This document shows, piece after piece, positions 34,665 to 43,584 of a stretch of DNA of 64,000 nt. Positions within the stretch are counted from its first letter, which is position 1, and every line of letters starts with the position of its first letter. A model generated the notes under the pieces. It was given only the letters and a program-made list of their open reading frames with translations, made no database searches and had not been told where the DNA came from. This DNA is from Gorillibacterium timonense (lineage in GTDB: Bacteria; Bacillota; Bacilli; Paenibacillales; NBRC-103111). Location: positions 1,798,001 to 1,862,000 of the forward strand of contig NZ_LN881724.1 of assembly GCF_001457415.1 (NCBI RefSeq). The letters run 5' to 3'. The translations under genes and the position numbers were made by a program.

Positions 34665-36212
34665 TCAGTCAGCGGAGGGTTCAGCCTGCGGCCCCGCTTG
34701 CACGCGCTCATGGCCCATGAAGGCGACGGCGAGAGCGGCTAGCGCTAACGGAACGAGGGCGAGCAGGAAGATATGGGTGATCGAAGAGGACATCGCCTGG
34801 ACGATCTTCTCCAGAATGAGCGGAGGGATTTTGGCGCGTTCGGTATCCGTAAATAACGTTCGAACATCGTCCACCTGGAAGGGCATTCCGCCGTTTCCGG
34901 CTCCGGACGTTCCTTGTCCTCCGGACATACCCTTGAACTGCTCGGTCAGATTGGTGAGGAAGGCCCGATTCTGGATCGTACCGAACAGGGTGACGCCGAG
35001 GGTCATTCCAAGCGAGCGGAGAAACGAATTGGTGGAGTTGGCGGTACCCCGGTAACGCGGCTCCAGCTTATGCGTGGAGGCGGTTGGCAGGAGCGAGAAG
35101 GAAAAGCCGGTTCCGAAGCCGGCCAAGGTCATATACAGCGTCAAGAAGATGCGCTGCGTGTCCGGAGTCAAGGTGCTGAGCAGGAACATGCCGGCGATAA
35201 ACGCGATGACGGAGACGATCATCAGGTTGCGGAAGCTGGTCTTGGTCTGGAAAACGCCGCCGATGGCGCTGCCGGCAACGGAACCAAGCATCATCGGCGT
35301 CAAGATGAGTCCCGCTGAGGTGGCGCTTCCTCCATAGACAGCTTGTACGTAGATAGGGATGTACACCGTCAAAATAATGAACGTGGCTCCATACAGCAGC
35401 GCGAGCACTTGGGAGTAGGCGAAGAGCCTCTTGCGAAATAGCCAGAAGGAGATGATCGGTTCTTCTGCTTTGCGTTCGATCCAAAAGAATGCAGCCAGGA
35501 ATACGGCGAAGCTGGCGAAGAGCGCGAGGATCGGTACAGAGCTCCAAGCGAGTTCCTTACCTCCCAATTCGAGCGCGAACATCAAACTGACGACGGAGAC
35601 CACCAGCGTAACGGCTCCCCACCAGTCAATCGTTTGCTTCGAATGAACGGGAGATTCCTGATAATGACGCAGGATGAGCAGAAGAGAGACAACCCCGATT
35701 GGAACGTTCACGTAGAACACCCAATGCCAGCTGATGTACTCCGTGATATAAGCCCCGAGCAGCGGGCCGAGCACGCTCGCGGCGCCGAAGGTTGCTCCGA
35801 GCAAAGCGGTCATTTTGCCTCTTCTCTCCGGGGGGAAGATGTCGAATACGATGGTAAAGGCAATCGGCATCAATGCGCCGCCACCTATCCCTTGAATCGC
35901 CCGAAAGATGCTGAGCTCCACGATATTCTGTGAGATTCCGCAGAGCATGGAGCCGAGGAGAAAGAACACGAGCCCGAAGACAAAAAAACGCTTCCGGCCA
36001 TACATATCGGAAAGCTTGCCGAAGATCGGCATACCTGCCATCGTCGCGACCATGTACGCCGACGTCACCCATACGAACTGATTGTAACCGCCGAGATCCC
36101 CGACGATGGTACCCATCGCCGTAGCCACGATCGTATTGTCCATGGCCGACATGAGAATCGCAAGGAGCAAGCCGGTGATCACGAATTTAATGGATCCTTC
36201 TTTTATTGTCAT
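34665..36212 (-). CDS. DHA2-family MFS drug exporter (EmrB/QacA type)
   Basis: A 515-residue protein with fourteen predicted helices. SAMDNTIVATAMGTIVGDL is the DHA2 helix-1 motif (D1), MPIFGKLSDMYGRKRFF is the MFS A motif and LGPLLGAYI the antiporter motif C. It should exchange protons for hydrophobic toxins. An extracytoplasmic loop near residue 430 is Gly-rich. AAAGGAG precedes the ATG on the minus strand. Upstream (36213-36512) no further gene is seen. Confidence 0.88.
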   Translation of the reverse strand: MTIKEGSIKFVITGLLLAILMSAMDNTIVATAMGTIVGDLGGYNQFVWVTSAYMVATMAGMPIFGKLSDMYGRKRFFVFGLVFFLLGSMLCGISQNIVELSIFRAIQGIGGGALMPIAFTIVFDIFPPERRGKMTALLGATFGAASVLGPLLGAYITEYISWHWVFYVNVPIGVVSLLLILRHYQESPVHSKQTIDWWGAVTLVVSVVSLMFALELGGKELAWSSVPILALFASFAVFLAAFFWIERKAEEPIISFWLFRKRLFAYSQVLALLYGATFIILTVYIPIYVQAVYGGSATSAGLILTPMMLGSVAGSAIGGVFQTKTSFRNLMIVSVIAFIAGMFLLSTLTPDTQRIFLTLYMTLAGFGTGFSFSLLPTASTHKLEPRYRGTANSTNSFLRSLGMTLGVTLFGTIQNRAFLTNLTEQFKGMSGGQGTSGAGNGGMPFQVDDVRTLFTDTERAKIPPLILEKIVQAMSSSITHIFLLALVPLALAALAVAFMGHERVQAGPQAEPSAD

Positions 36213-36512
36213 GGGACCAACTCCTTTCGTTTGTTTGTTCTGCTTTCTTCATCCGGTGAACTAGATCAAGTGTATGAATGGCCATCCTCAAAGTCAAGCG
36301 AGCGTCCTTCACATTCCGTCCATAAAGCAGAGAGCAGGTTACGGGTCAAGGGGCTTTCGTTGCTTTCGGAAAAATAGAACCGGAATTGGTGACAGCTTGA
36401 CGAAATTTAGCCGATGACCCCGACGGATGATAGGGGCAAAAGCCGGAGTTTACCGCGCCGTTATCCGATTTTTGCGGCTCTCTTATCCCTCAGAGAAGCC
36501 AAGCCCGGATGC

Positions 36513-36541
36513 TTGACACCTACCATATCTTGAAGTAATCT
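36513..36541 (+). promoter_or_regulatory. SigA-type promoter of nrdDG
   Basis: A perfect TTGACA (36513-36518) is followed 17 bases later by TAATCT (36536-36541). The nrdD start codon is about 160 bases downstream, leaving a long leader. Confidence 0.65.
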
Positions 36542-36566
36542 TTGTTTTGCGAACTACATATAGACA
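36520..36566 (+). promoter_or_regulatory. Pair of NrdR-box-like sites
   Basis: Two cores resembling the NrdR consensus C-W-A-T-A-T-W-T-W-G lie at 36523-36532 (CCATATCTTG) and 36554-36563 (CTACATATAG), exactly 31 bases apart, the spacing usual for tandem NrdR boxes. The first lies between the -35 and -10 boxes, the second overlaps the transcription start, which suits repression. Flanks match less well. Confidence 0.45.
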
Positions 36567-36602
36567 AACAAACGGTTTTACCCCTACGAAAGCAAAGATA
36601 AC

Positions 36603-36652
36603 CAGCCGCGTTATTCCAGATAGGCTGCGGCTGTATACGCTTCTTTTTTTTC
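36603..36652 (+). terminator. Terminator-like hairpin in the nrdD leader
   Basis: CAGCCGC and GCGGCTG form a stem, followed after a few bases by a run of eight T residues and soon another T-run. It lies between the promoter and nrdD, so it would act as an attenuator if it works. Confidence 0.4.
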
Positions 36653-36703
36653 TGCTTTTTTCGGTAAAACCGGCCACTTTTTTCATGTTGGGAGAGCGTC
36701 ATT

Positions 36704-39022
36704 ATGCTGATGAAAATCCAGAAGAGAGACGGACGGGAAGCGCCGTTCGCCATTGAGAAGATCGGGCAAGCCATCTTGAAGGCGGCCTCCGCAACCGGAG
36801 AAGCCGGCTATGAGCAGTCACTTCGGCTGGCGGAGCAAGTCACGGTGGAATTGGAAAACGATAAAGCGGGTCGTACTCCGCATGTGGAAGATATTCAGGA
36901 TACCGTGGAACGAGTACTGATCAAATCCGGACTTACCGAAACGTCGAAAGCCTATATCTTGTATCGAGCCGAGCGCACCCGCGCCCGCGAGATGAATATG
37001 CGGCTCATGAAGGTTTATGAGGATCTCACCTACCAGGATGCCGAGAACAACGATTTGAAGCGGGAAAATGCCAACATCGACGGCAACACGGCGATGGGAA
37101 CCATGCTGAAGTATGGCTCCGAAGGTGCCAAGCAGTTTTATGAGCTGTTTGTCCTCAATCCCGATCATGCGCGCGCACACAAGCAGGGCGATATCCATAT
37201 CCATGATCTCGATTTCCTGACCCTCACTACCACCTGCTGCCAGATCGACATCCAAAAGCTGTTCGAAGGCGGCTTTGGCACCGGACACGGCGAGCTGCGG
37301 GAACCGAACGACATCAATAGCTACTCCGCGCTCGCTTGCATCGCCATTCAATCCAATCAGAACGATCAGCATGGCGGACAGAGCATCCCCAATTTCGATT
37401 ACGGCATGGCGAAGGGCGTCGCCAAGACCTACAGCCGTCACTATAAGAATAATCTGCTGAAGGCGGTTGAGCTGCTGTGCGATCGCCCCGAAGAAGCGAA
37501 AACACGTCTTGCCGACCTGCTGGGGGAATGGAAATTGCGGGGAGTGTACCCGCAAATGGTGAGGACGGAGCTAGAACTGGAAGCCGAGCGCCTTGAACTG
37601 ACGGACGTCACCGGTGATTCGGCGGCTGCTCGGAAGATGCAGCAGTTTGCCCTTACCGAAGCGCTCGCGGAGACAGAACGCAGCACGTATCAGGCTATGG
37701 AAGCTTTGATTCACAATTTAAACACGATGCACAGCCGGGCGGGAGCTCAAATTCCGTTCAGCTCAATCAATTATGGTACGGATACGACGCCGGAAGGACG
37801 ACTTGTTGTCCGCAGCATCCTGCTTGCTACGGAGGCGGGACTGGGCCATGGGGAAACCCCGATATTCCCTATTCAGATCTACCGTGTGAAGGAAGGCATC
37901 AACTACAATCCGGAAGATCCGAACTACGATCTGTTCCAGCTCGCCTGCCGCGTCAGCGCGAAACGGTTGTTCCCGAACTTCTCATTTATCGACGCGCCCT
38001 TCAACCTGCAATATTATAAGGAAGGACGTCCGGAGACGGAGATCGCCTACATGGGCTGCCGGACCCGCGTCATCGGCAATATCCATGACCGCGATCGGGA
38101 AGTGACGCACGGCCGGGGGAACCTGAGCTTCACGACGATTCCTTTGCCGCGCCTCGCCATCAAGCATCCCTCGGATGTGGACGGGTTCTTCAAGGAGCTG
38201 GACGAGAAGATCGATCTGGTGATCGAACAGCTGCTGGAGCGCTTTGAAATCCAAGCCTCGAAGAAGGTGAAGAACTTCCCCTTCCTGATGGGACAAGGCA
38301 TATGGATCGATTCCGAGAAGCTCGGTCGGGAAGATACGATCCGAGAAGTGCTCAAGCACGGAAGCTTGTCAGTCGGCTTTATCGGACTCGCAGAATGCTT
38401 GAAGGCGCTCATTGGCGAGCATCATGGCGAATCGGAGGAAGCCCGTGCAATGGGGCTTCGCATCATCGGTCACATGCGCGATCGGATGGAAGAAGCGAGC
38501 GAACGCTATCAGTTGAACTTCAGCCTGCTCGCGACACCGGCGGAAGGGACAGCCGGTCGCTTCGTCAAGATGGACCGCAAACGCTTTGGAAACATTCCCG
38601 GCGTAACGGATCGAGATTATTACACCAACGGATTCCATGTTCCGGTTTATCACAAGCTGACGGCCTATGAGAAAATCCAAATCGAAGCTCCCTATCATGC
38701 GATGACCAATGCTGGCCATATCACGTATGTTGAGCTCGATGGAGATCCGACCTTCAACCTTCCGGCATTCGAGAAGATTGTCCGGGCGATGAAGGAAGCC
38801 GGCATCGGTTATGGCTCCATCAACCATCCGCTCGACCGCGATCCGGTCTGCGGTTATTCTGGAGTCATCGAGGATTCCTGCCCATCCTGCGGACGGACGG
38901 AAGCGGACGGACGCGGCAATTTCGAGCGCATCCGCCGGATTACCGGCTACCTGGTCGGCACCCTCGACCGCTTTAACGATGCGAAGAAAGCGGAAGAACG
39001 CGATCGGGTCAAGCATGGATAA
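36704..39022 (+). CDS. nrdD: Anaerobic ribonucleoside-triphosphate reductase, large subunit
   Basis: A 772-residue glycyl-radical enzyme converting NTPs to dNTPs without oxygen. Residues 3-95 are an ATP-cone (IQKRDGREAPFAIEKIGQAI), the allosteric site. The core contains the catalytic Cys region (TTTCCQID), and the C-terminus has the zinc Cys pairs (DPVCGY, SCPSCGR) followed by the glycyl-radical loop RRITGYLVGTLDRFNDAK. ATG 36704 follows GGGAGAG. The stop overlaps the nrdG start. Confidence 0.93.
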   Translation: MLMKIQKRDGREAPFAIEKIGQAILKAASATGEAGYEQSLRLAEQVTVELENDKAGRTPHVEDIQDTVERVLIKSGLTETSKAYILYRAERTRAREMNMRLMKVYEDLTYQDAENNDLKRENANIDGNTAMGTMLKYGSEGAKQFYELFVLNPDHARAHKQGDIHIHDLDFLTLTTTCCQIDIQKLFEGGFGTGHGELREPNDINSYSALACIAIQSNQNDQHGGQSIPNFDYGMAKGVAKTYSRHYKNNLLKAVELLCDRPEEAKTRLADLLGEWKLRGVYPQMVRTELELEAERLELTDVTGDSAAARKMQQFALTEALAETERSTYQAMEALIHNLNTMHSRAGAQIPFSSINYGTDTTPEGRLVVRSILLATEAGLGHGETPIFPIQIYRVKEGINYNPEDPNYDLFQLACRVSAKRLFPNFSFIDAPFNLQYYKEGRPETEIAYMGCRTRVIGNIHDRDREVTHGRGNLSFTTIPLPRLAIKHPSDVDGFFKELDEKIDLVIEQLLERFEIQASKKVKNFPFLMGQGIWIDSEKLGREDTIREVLKHGSLSVGFIGLAECLKALIGEHHGESEEARAMGLRIIGHMRDRMEEASERYQLNFSLLATPAEGTAGRFVKMDRKRFGNIPGVTDRDYYTNGFHVPVYHKLTAYEKIQIEAPYHAMTNAGHITYVELDGDPTFNLPAFEKIVRAMKEAGIGYGSINHPLDRDPVCGYSGVIEDSCPSCGRTEADGRGNFERIRRITGYLVGTLDRFNDAKKAEERDRVKHG

Positions 39023-39629
39023 GGATTACGCATCGAACGTGACTTCCTCCACTTTGCCTGCTTCTGCTCCCGAACTGGGAAGACAAGCTTGTGCGGAATT
39101 GACGGAAGCCTCTCTTCTCCGAATCGCCGATTGGGTGGAGGATTCCATCACGGACGGACCAGGCTTACGCTTCACCCTGTTCACCCAGGGCTGCCCTCAC
39201 GCTTGTCCGGGCTGCCACAACCCACAGACTCATGCCTATGAGGGTGGACGGCTGGTCACGGTGGAGACGGTGCTGAACAAGATTCGGGCGAATCCCCTCC
39301 TGGACGGTGTAACTCTGAGTGGAGGAGACCCTTTTGAACAGCCGGAAGTATTGGCGTACCTCGCGGAGAAGGTTCATGAGCTGGGGCTGTCCGTCATGAC
39401 TTACACCGGGTACACGTATGAACGGCTAAGTTCTCCGATCGGAGCGGAACGGGGCTGGCATCGCTTGCTAGAGCAGACGGACCTTCTGGTGGATGGCCGA
39501 TTCATGGCCCAACTGCGGGATCCCTTGCTTCTGTTCCGCGGTTCTTCCAATCAGCGCATTCTGAACGTCGCGGAATCCCGCCGGGTCGGACACGCGGTTT
39601 CGGCCGACCTGGTACGCTGTCAGCCCTAA
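39015..39629 (+). CDS. nrdG: Anaerobic ribonucleotide reductase activating protein
   Basis: A 204-residue radical-SAM enzyme that installs the glycyl radical in NrdD using S-adenosylmethionine and a 4Fe-4S cluster. The cluster motif is CPHACPGC (Cx3Cx2C), preceded by DGPGLRFTLFTQG, and VTLSGGDPFEQPE is the SAM-binding GGE-like motif. ATG 39015 lies within the last codons of nrdD, so translation is coupled. A 35-residue N-terminal extension before the usual start of the domain is somewhat long for the family. Confidence 0.92.
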   Translation: MDKDYASNVTSSTLPASAPELGRQACAELTEASLLRIADWVEDSITDGPGLRFTLFTQGCPHACPGCHNPQTHAYEGGRLVTVETVLNKIRANPLLDGVTLSGGDPFEQPEVLAYLAEKVHELGLSVMTYTGYTYERLSSPIGAERGWHRLLEQTDLLVDGRFMAQLRDPLLLFRGSSNQRILNVAESRRVGHAVSADLVRCQP

Positions 39630-39708
39630 TTGTGTGGATGTGTATCGGCGTCAATAGGTATGGGAAGTTGTGCGGAGATCACGGCTTTTCAGCTGACAGC
39701 GTACTGGA

Positions 39709-39737
39709 TCGACAAGCCGCCGGAAGCTTTCTATAAT
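39709..39737 (+). promoter_or_regulatory. Promoter-like sequence downstream of nrdG
   Basis: TCGACA and a perfect TATAAT are separated by 17 bases. A terminator begins only about 22 bases after the -10 box. It may drive the NUDIX operon at 39885 or a very short RNA. Confidence 0.45.
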
Positions 39738-39758
39738 GAAACGTATAAAGTATCCTTC

Positions 39759-39800
39759 AAGAGAACCCTACTGGATTTACTGTTAGGGTTTTCTCTTTTT
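39759..39800 (+). terminator. Terminator after nrdDG
   Basis: AAGAGAACCCTAC pairs with GTTAGGGTTTTCTCTT (one bulge) around 10 bases and ends in five T residues. Confidence 0.75.
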
Positions 39801-39884
39801 ATGAGGTTAGTCCATTCCGATGGATTCCAATACATCGTTCATTATGATGAGGGACAGCTTTCGTCATAACTTGAGGAGATCCAA

Positions 39885-40391
39885 ATGAGCCAGACCCTTC
39901 GTTTCCGAAATGAAAAAGCGGCACTTTATGAGAATGAACATGGCAAGCTCAGCTTGCACAAACAAAACGAGCAATCCGTAACCGTTCTTGTCCGCTGCGG
40001 CCAAGACTTTGTCTTGATTCGGCAGTTCCGACAGCCGGTACAAGATTGGATCATTCAATTGCCCGGAGGCGGCGTTGAAGAAGGCGAGGCCTTGGAGGAT
40101 GCTTGCCGGAGAGAGCTGAAGGAGGAGACGGGCTTGTGCTGCGGGAGCCTGCTCTACCTGGGTAAAATGTACTCCGCCTCCTGGCTTAGCAACGAAGTGA
40201 CTCATGTGTTCTACACAGAGGAAATCTTGCAGCAGGAAGACCAACAGCTTATGGCGCATGAAGCGAATATTGAGGTGCTCCGAATTCCCGTTGCGGATTG
40301 TTTGAATGAAATCCGTGCAGGACGAATTCAAGATTCGGAGCTTGTGTTTGCCGTGCTCCAAGCTCTGCTGCAAGGAATTATGCATCTATGA
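39885..40391 (+). CDS. NUDIX hydrolase (ADP-ribose pyrophosphatase-like)
   Basis: A 168-residue enzyme with a complete Nudix box, GGGVEEGEALEDACRRELKEETG, preceded by LIRQFRQPVQDWIIQLP, as in ADP-ribose/NDP-sugar pyrophosphatases (NudF/YqkG-like). It hydrolyses nucleoside diphosphates linked to another group using Mg2+. TTGAGGAGAT precedes the ATG. It starts a three-gene run with two methyltransferases. Confidence 0.85.
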   Translation: MSQTLRFRNEKAALYENEHGKLSLHKQNEQSVTVLVRCGQDFVLIRQFRQPVQDWIIQLPGGGVEEGEALEDACRRELKEETGLCCGSLLYLGKMYSASWLSNEVTHVFYTEEILQQEDQQLMAHEANIEVLRIPVADCLNEIRAGRIQDSELVFAVLQALLQGIMHL

Positions 40392-40406
40392 CGGAAGGAA
40401 GATGAC

Positions 40407-41162
40407 ATGGACTACCGATTTGCGACCACGAAGAGAAACGAAGAAGATTTCGCAAGCGGACGCGTTCTATATGGCGCTCATGGCACGACGGCATTTCCCG
40501 TTCGATTGGCGAGTGAACTCGTGCAGCGGGGAGTGGAACAGCTTCGGTTATCGGGGAAGACTGCGCCTTACCGGCTGTACGATCCATTCTGCGGGGGAGG
40601 ATACTTGGCTGCTCTTCTCGGATTTCTGCAGCCGGGTCTATTCGCGCGAATAGACGGAGCGGATCTGAATGACGATGTGCTCTCAGTCGCGCGCCGCAAT
40701 CTGTCGCTCTTAACTCCGGTAGGGATGGAGGAGCGAATCGCACAACTCCAAGAATTGGAGCGACTCTACGGAAAGCCTTCTCACCGGGAAGCGTTAATCA
40801 GCGCTAGTGTGCTTGCTGAGATTGTCAGCAAGCAGGAGCGTATCCCAGATTGGGCGGTGCACCATCACGACAGTACGGGAGCTGTCCCGCCGGAAGAGGT
40901 CAAAGAGGTGGATCTGGTCGTTACGGATCTTCCCTACGGAGGGTTGGTTTCTTGGCAAGGAGAAGCGGATGCGCCGGTCCAGGCGTTCCTGTCGCAATTG
41001 ACCCGATGCCTGAATCGTGATGCCATCGTCATTGTGGTTGCGGATAAAGGGCAGAAACTGACCCATGAGGCTTACAAACGGCTGCAAGCCGGCAAGGTCG
41101 GGAAGCGGCAGTACGCGATATTCCGTTGGATAGGAGGACAGCAGGATGGAACAACCCTCTGA
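40407..41162 (+). CDS. AviRa-like rRNA methyltransferase
   Basis: A 251-residue SAM-dependent methyltransferase. FASGRVLYGAHGTTAFPVRLASEL and YDPFCGGGYLAALLGFL match AviRa, the 23S rRNA methyltransferase known from avilamycin resistance, and VVTDLPYGG is the NPPY-like catalytic motif. Whether it methylates 23S rRNA here is inference. GAAGGAAG precedes the ATG. It overlaps the next gene by 17 bases. Confidence 0.7.
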   Translation: MDYRFATTKRNEEDFASGRVLYGAHGTTAFPVRLASELVQRGVEQLRLSGKTAPYRLYDPFCGGGYLAALLGFLQPGLFARIDGADLNDDVLSVARRNLSLLTPVGMEERIAQLQELERLYGKPSHREALISASVLAEIVSKQERIPDWAVHHHDSTGAVPPEEVKEVDLVVTDLPYGGLVSWQGEADAPVQAFLSQLTRCLNRDAIVIVVADKGQKLTHEAYKRLQAGKVGKRQYAIFRWIGGQQDGTTL

Positions 41163-41835
41163 ATCAACGCTCGGTACAGCTTCCGATGAAGCCGAGAAAA
41201 TCGGAGAGTATTGGGAGCGACGTTTCGCACAGGAAGGATTGATCTGGAGCGCGGAGCCGAGTCCGACCGCCCAGGCTGCAGCCGATTGGTTTGAACGCTT
41301 CAATGTCCGGTCTCTTCTCGTACCAGGCGCAGGCTACGGTCGCAATACAAGGGTATTCTCTGCATCGTTTGAGGTGGACGGGATCGAAATCTCGCCATCT
41401 GCCGTTCAGCTTGGCACGAATTTTGATCCGCACACGCGGTTTAGGGTCGGATCAATCTTCGAGGCAGACCTTGTTCCGAAGCGATATGACGGAATCTACT
41501 GCTACGATCTTCTACATCTGTTTATGGAAACGGACAGACGGCGCTTGATGAAGTTCATTCTCTCCCATCTGAAACCGGGTGGAATCCTGTACTTGACCGT
41601 CTTTTCCAATGAAGACGACAACTGTGGGAAGGGGGAGCGGCTGGAGCAGGGCACTTACCTGTACAAGCCTGGGAAGTACGCTCATTTCTACAGCGAAGAG
41701 GAATTGCGCGGCTTGGTGCCGGACTTTGAGGTCCTGGAGACGCGCGATTGGCTGGAAGCTTTTCCGCCGGAGGGAGATGCTCCCCGTTCCTATCGACTGC
41801 GGAGCTTGACCGCACGAAGAGAGCAGGAATCTTAA
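41146..41835 (+). CDS. Class I SAM-dependent methyltransferase
   Basis: A 229-residue protein with SAM-binding motif I LLVPGAGYGRNTRVFSA (VPGAGxGR), acidic loop DGIEISPSAV, and motif IV-like YDGIYCYDLLHLF. It resembles TehB/thiopurine-type methyltransferases; the substrate is unknown. Start ATG lies inside the AviRa-like gene after TAGGAGGA, so expression is coupled. Confidence 0.78.
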   Translation: MEQPSESTLGTASDEAEKIGEYWERRFAQEGLIWSAEPSPTAQAAADWFERFNVRSLLVPGAGYGRNTRVFSASFEVDGIEISPSAVQLGTNFDPHTRFRVGSIFEADLVPKRYDGIYCYDLLHLFMETDRRRLMKFILSHLKPGGILYLTVFSNEDDNCGKGERLEQGTYLYKPGKYAHFYSEEELRGLVPDFEVLETRDWLEAFPPEGDAPRSYRLRSLTARREQES

Positions 41836-41906
41836 GCGACAGAGATCAAACCTGAAACGTCATGAGCAAGTTTTCGTATAGAAACCCATATTATGGAGGT
41901 GGAAGA

Positions 41907-42068
41907 ATGCATATAGCCGGTATCTTATCGTTATTTTACATGCTCTTCTGTTTAGCCGGGCTCGTGGCTGTCATTTACTTGTTTGTTCTCGTCGTGAAGC
42001 TTGCCCATCGGGGCATCACCGCACTCGATCTCTACATTGAGGAGAAAAGGAGAACCCCACGGTTTTAA
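41907..42068 (+). CDS. Small membrane protein (53 aa)
   Basis: One long hydrophobic segment (ILSLFYMLFCLAGLVAVIYLFVLVVKLA) followed by a charged cytoplasmic tail (EEKRRTPRF). GGAGGT precedes ATG 41907; an in-frame ATG at 41862 has no ribosome site. Family not recognised. It lies between the methyltransferase group and the gerP cluster. Confidence 0.55.
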   Translation: MHIAGILSLFYMLFCLAGLVAVIYLFVLVVKLAHRGITALDLYIEEKRRTPRF

Positions 42069-42194
42069 TCCAAACAGATGAAAGGAATGAATAGGCGGAG
42101 CTTACAGACTGACCAAGTAAGCCAAACGTATGCGCTTATTGAATTGAGCTTATCGATAAGTCAAACGTTTAAGCTGACAGAAAATTAGCTGAGG

Positions 42195-42223
42195 AACGGT
42201 ATGGGCGGACTGCGCATACACTG
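42195..42223 (+). promoter_or_regulatory. SigK-like promoter of the gerP cluster
   Basis: AAC (42195-42197) and CATACACTG (42215-42223) are 17 bases apart, close to the SigK pattern AC-N16/17-CATAnnnTA. gerP in Bacillus is transcribed in the mother cell by SigK, which fits the context. Confidence 0.4.
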
Positions 42224-42255
42224 CTTAGGAATCTTCCGGCAAAGGAGGATGGCCC

Positions 42256-42483
42256 TTGCCTTCGATCGTTGGCAGCTTCAAGATCAACACGGTTGGACCC
42301 AGCTCGATCATTCATATCGGCGATTCTCTGGTGCTCAGTCCGACCAGTTCCTCCAAATCGTACGCCGGTTCAGGTTCATTCAATACGGGAGATTTTCCGG
42401 TGACGAACAATGCGCTCAGCTCGACGAACACCTTTGACCCCGACGGGGTAGACGATTCGGTGAAAAAGGTGGCGAGCATATGA
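42256..42483 (+). CDS. gerPA: Spore germination protein GerPA/GerPF type
   Basis: A 75-residue coat protein beginning MPSIVGSFKINTVGPSSIIHIGDSLVLSPTS, the pattern shared by GerPA and GerPF, with YAGSGSFNTGDF in the middle. GerP proteins are needed for germinants to cross the spore coat. It starts with TTG, eight bases after AAAGGAGG; the closer ATG at 42249 is out of frame. First gene of a five-gene cluster. GerPF is the alternative name. Confidence 0.82.
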   Translation: MPSIVGSFKINTVGPSSIIHIGDSLVLSPTSSSKSYAGSGSFNTGDFPVTNNALSSTNTFDPDGVDDSVKKVASI

Positions 42484-42689
42484 ACATGACCGTCTACCAG
42501 ACCATTGGCATCCATTATTTGCGCATCGATCTGGTCAGCAACGCTTCCGTTGTTCAGATCGGGACGGCTGGGGCCATTCAGGCGCTTGCCAATCTACATG
42601 ATACGGGCGGATTTGGAACGACGAGCGCAACAGAAGAAACCGCTGGTATTGAACCGATTGTCGTTCCCTTGCCCTCTCCGACCGGTTGA
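42481..42689 (+). CDS. gerPB: Spore germination protein GerPB
   Basis: A 69-residue protein with VYQTIGIHYLRIDLVSNASVVQIGTAGAIQALANL, the GerPB signature. It is a mother-cell protein affecting coat permeability. The start codon overlaps the preceding stop (ATGA), so the genes are coupled. The C-terminus is short and Pro-rich. Confidence 0.82.
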
Positions 42690-42786
42690 GGGCATTTGCT
42701 TTTTCCAAGGCTTGGAGGAGCGTTTGCCTTGCCCTGTATGCGGCCTCTTCTGCCCGCATAGACTGGTAGGGAGAGGGGAGAACGGG

Positions 42787-43584
42787 ATGATGTCGTGGGA
42801 CGCGCGGCTCTATCAACTGCAGCAGCAGATCGCTTGGCAAACGGGGAAGATCGTTGAGTTGGAGAGCATGATTAAGGAACTCATGAATCAGGTAGAAAAG
42901 CTCGGAACAGTTCCGCAAATGAAAATCGATAAGATCGAATATACGTTTGATCAGTTGAAGGTCGAGAAATTGGAAGGAGCGCTTCATATCGGCATCTCCC
43001 CTCCCGGGACGAAGGATTTGTTGAATCAATGGCAGAATGGGTCTAAGGAAGCCTTCGACGTGCATTGGTCGGATGAGGCAGGTGCAGCAGGCGGTTCTCC
43101 GAACGGTAACGGCGGAGACAACAGCGGCATCAGTGGCGCCACAGGAACAGCCGTCGATGCAGGCATGACGACCGCTCCAAGTGCGACAAGTGGATTCTAT
43201 AAACCAAATGAGGGAGGGCAAGTTCGCGCTTCCGGGTCAACTCCTATGGCAGATGCGGAGCCTTACCGCTCGGTTGACCGGTTCATGGCCGAAGATGTAC
43301 CGCCGCTCATCGAACAGTATGCGAATGCGTATCGGCTTTCGCTCGATTCCGCTTACCGCGACCAGATGGCCCGCTCTCTGCATGATCAAATCGGAGACCG
43401 GGTGAATTATTACCTTTCCACGGCGCAAGGGCCGCTTGATCCCGCAGGCCTCGCCGATTTGGAGCAGATCGTCGAGAAAGTCAAACGGGATGTGGCAACT
43501 GCGATTCATCAGCATATGGAGCAAATGCAAAGAGCCGCGGCAGAGGAGGAGGAACAGGATGATGAATCTTCAGGTGGTGAATAA
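42787..43584 (+). CDS. gerPC: Spore germination protein GerPC
   Basis: A 265-residue protein. The N-terminal coiled coil (WDARLYQLQQQIAWQTGKIVELESMIKELMNQVEKL) and the block IDKIEYTFDQLKVEKLEGALHIGISP are characteristic of GerPC. A long Gly/Ala/Ser-rich linker (about residues 95-155) precedes a C-terminal helical domain and an acidic tail; this is longer than typical GerPC of about 200 residues. The frame opens at 42505, but ATG 42787 follows GGGAGAGGGG. ATG 42790 is an alternative. Confidence 0.82.
   Translation: MMSWDARLYQLQQQIAWQTGKIVELESMIKELMNQVEKLGTVPQMKIDKIEYTFDQLKVEKLEGALHIGISPPGTKDLLNQWQNGSKEAFDVHWSDEAGAAGGSPNGNGGDNSGISGATGTAVDAGMTTAPSATSGFYKPNEGGQVRASGSTPMADAEPYRSVDRFMAEDVPPLIEQYANAYRLSLDSAYRDQMARSLHDQIGDRVNYYLSTAQGPLDPAGLADLEQIVEKVKRDVATAIHQHMEQMQRAAAEEEEQDDESSGGE

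Noticed and set aside
36213..36512. Gene in the region upstream of nrdD
   Set aside because: Short frames only, without ribosome sites; no recognisable product.
39630..39869. 79-codon open frame after nrdG
   Set aside because: It contains a promoter-like TATAAT and a strong terminator, has no ribosome site and no family match by eye.
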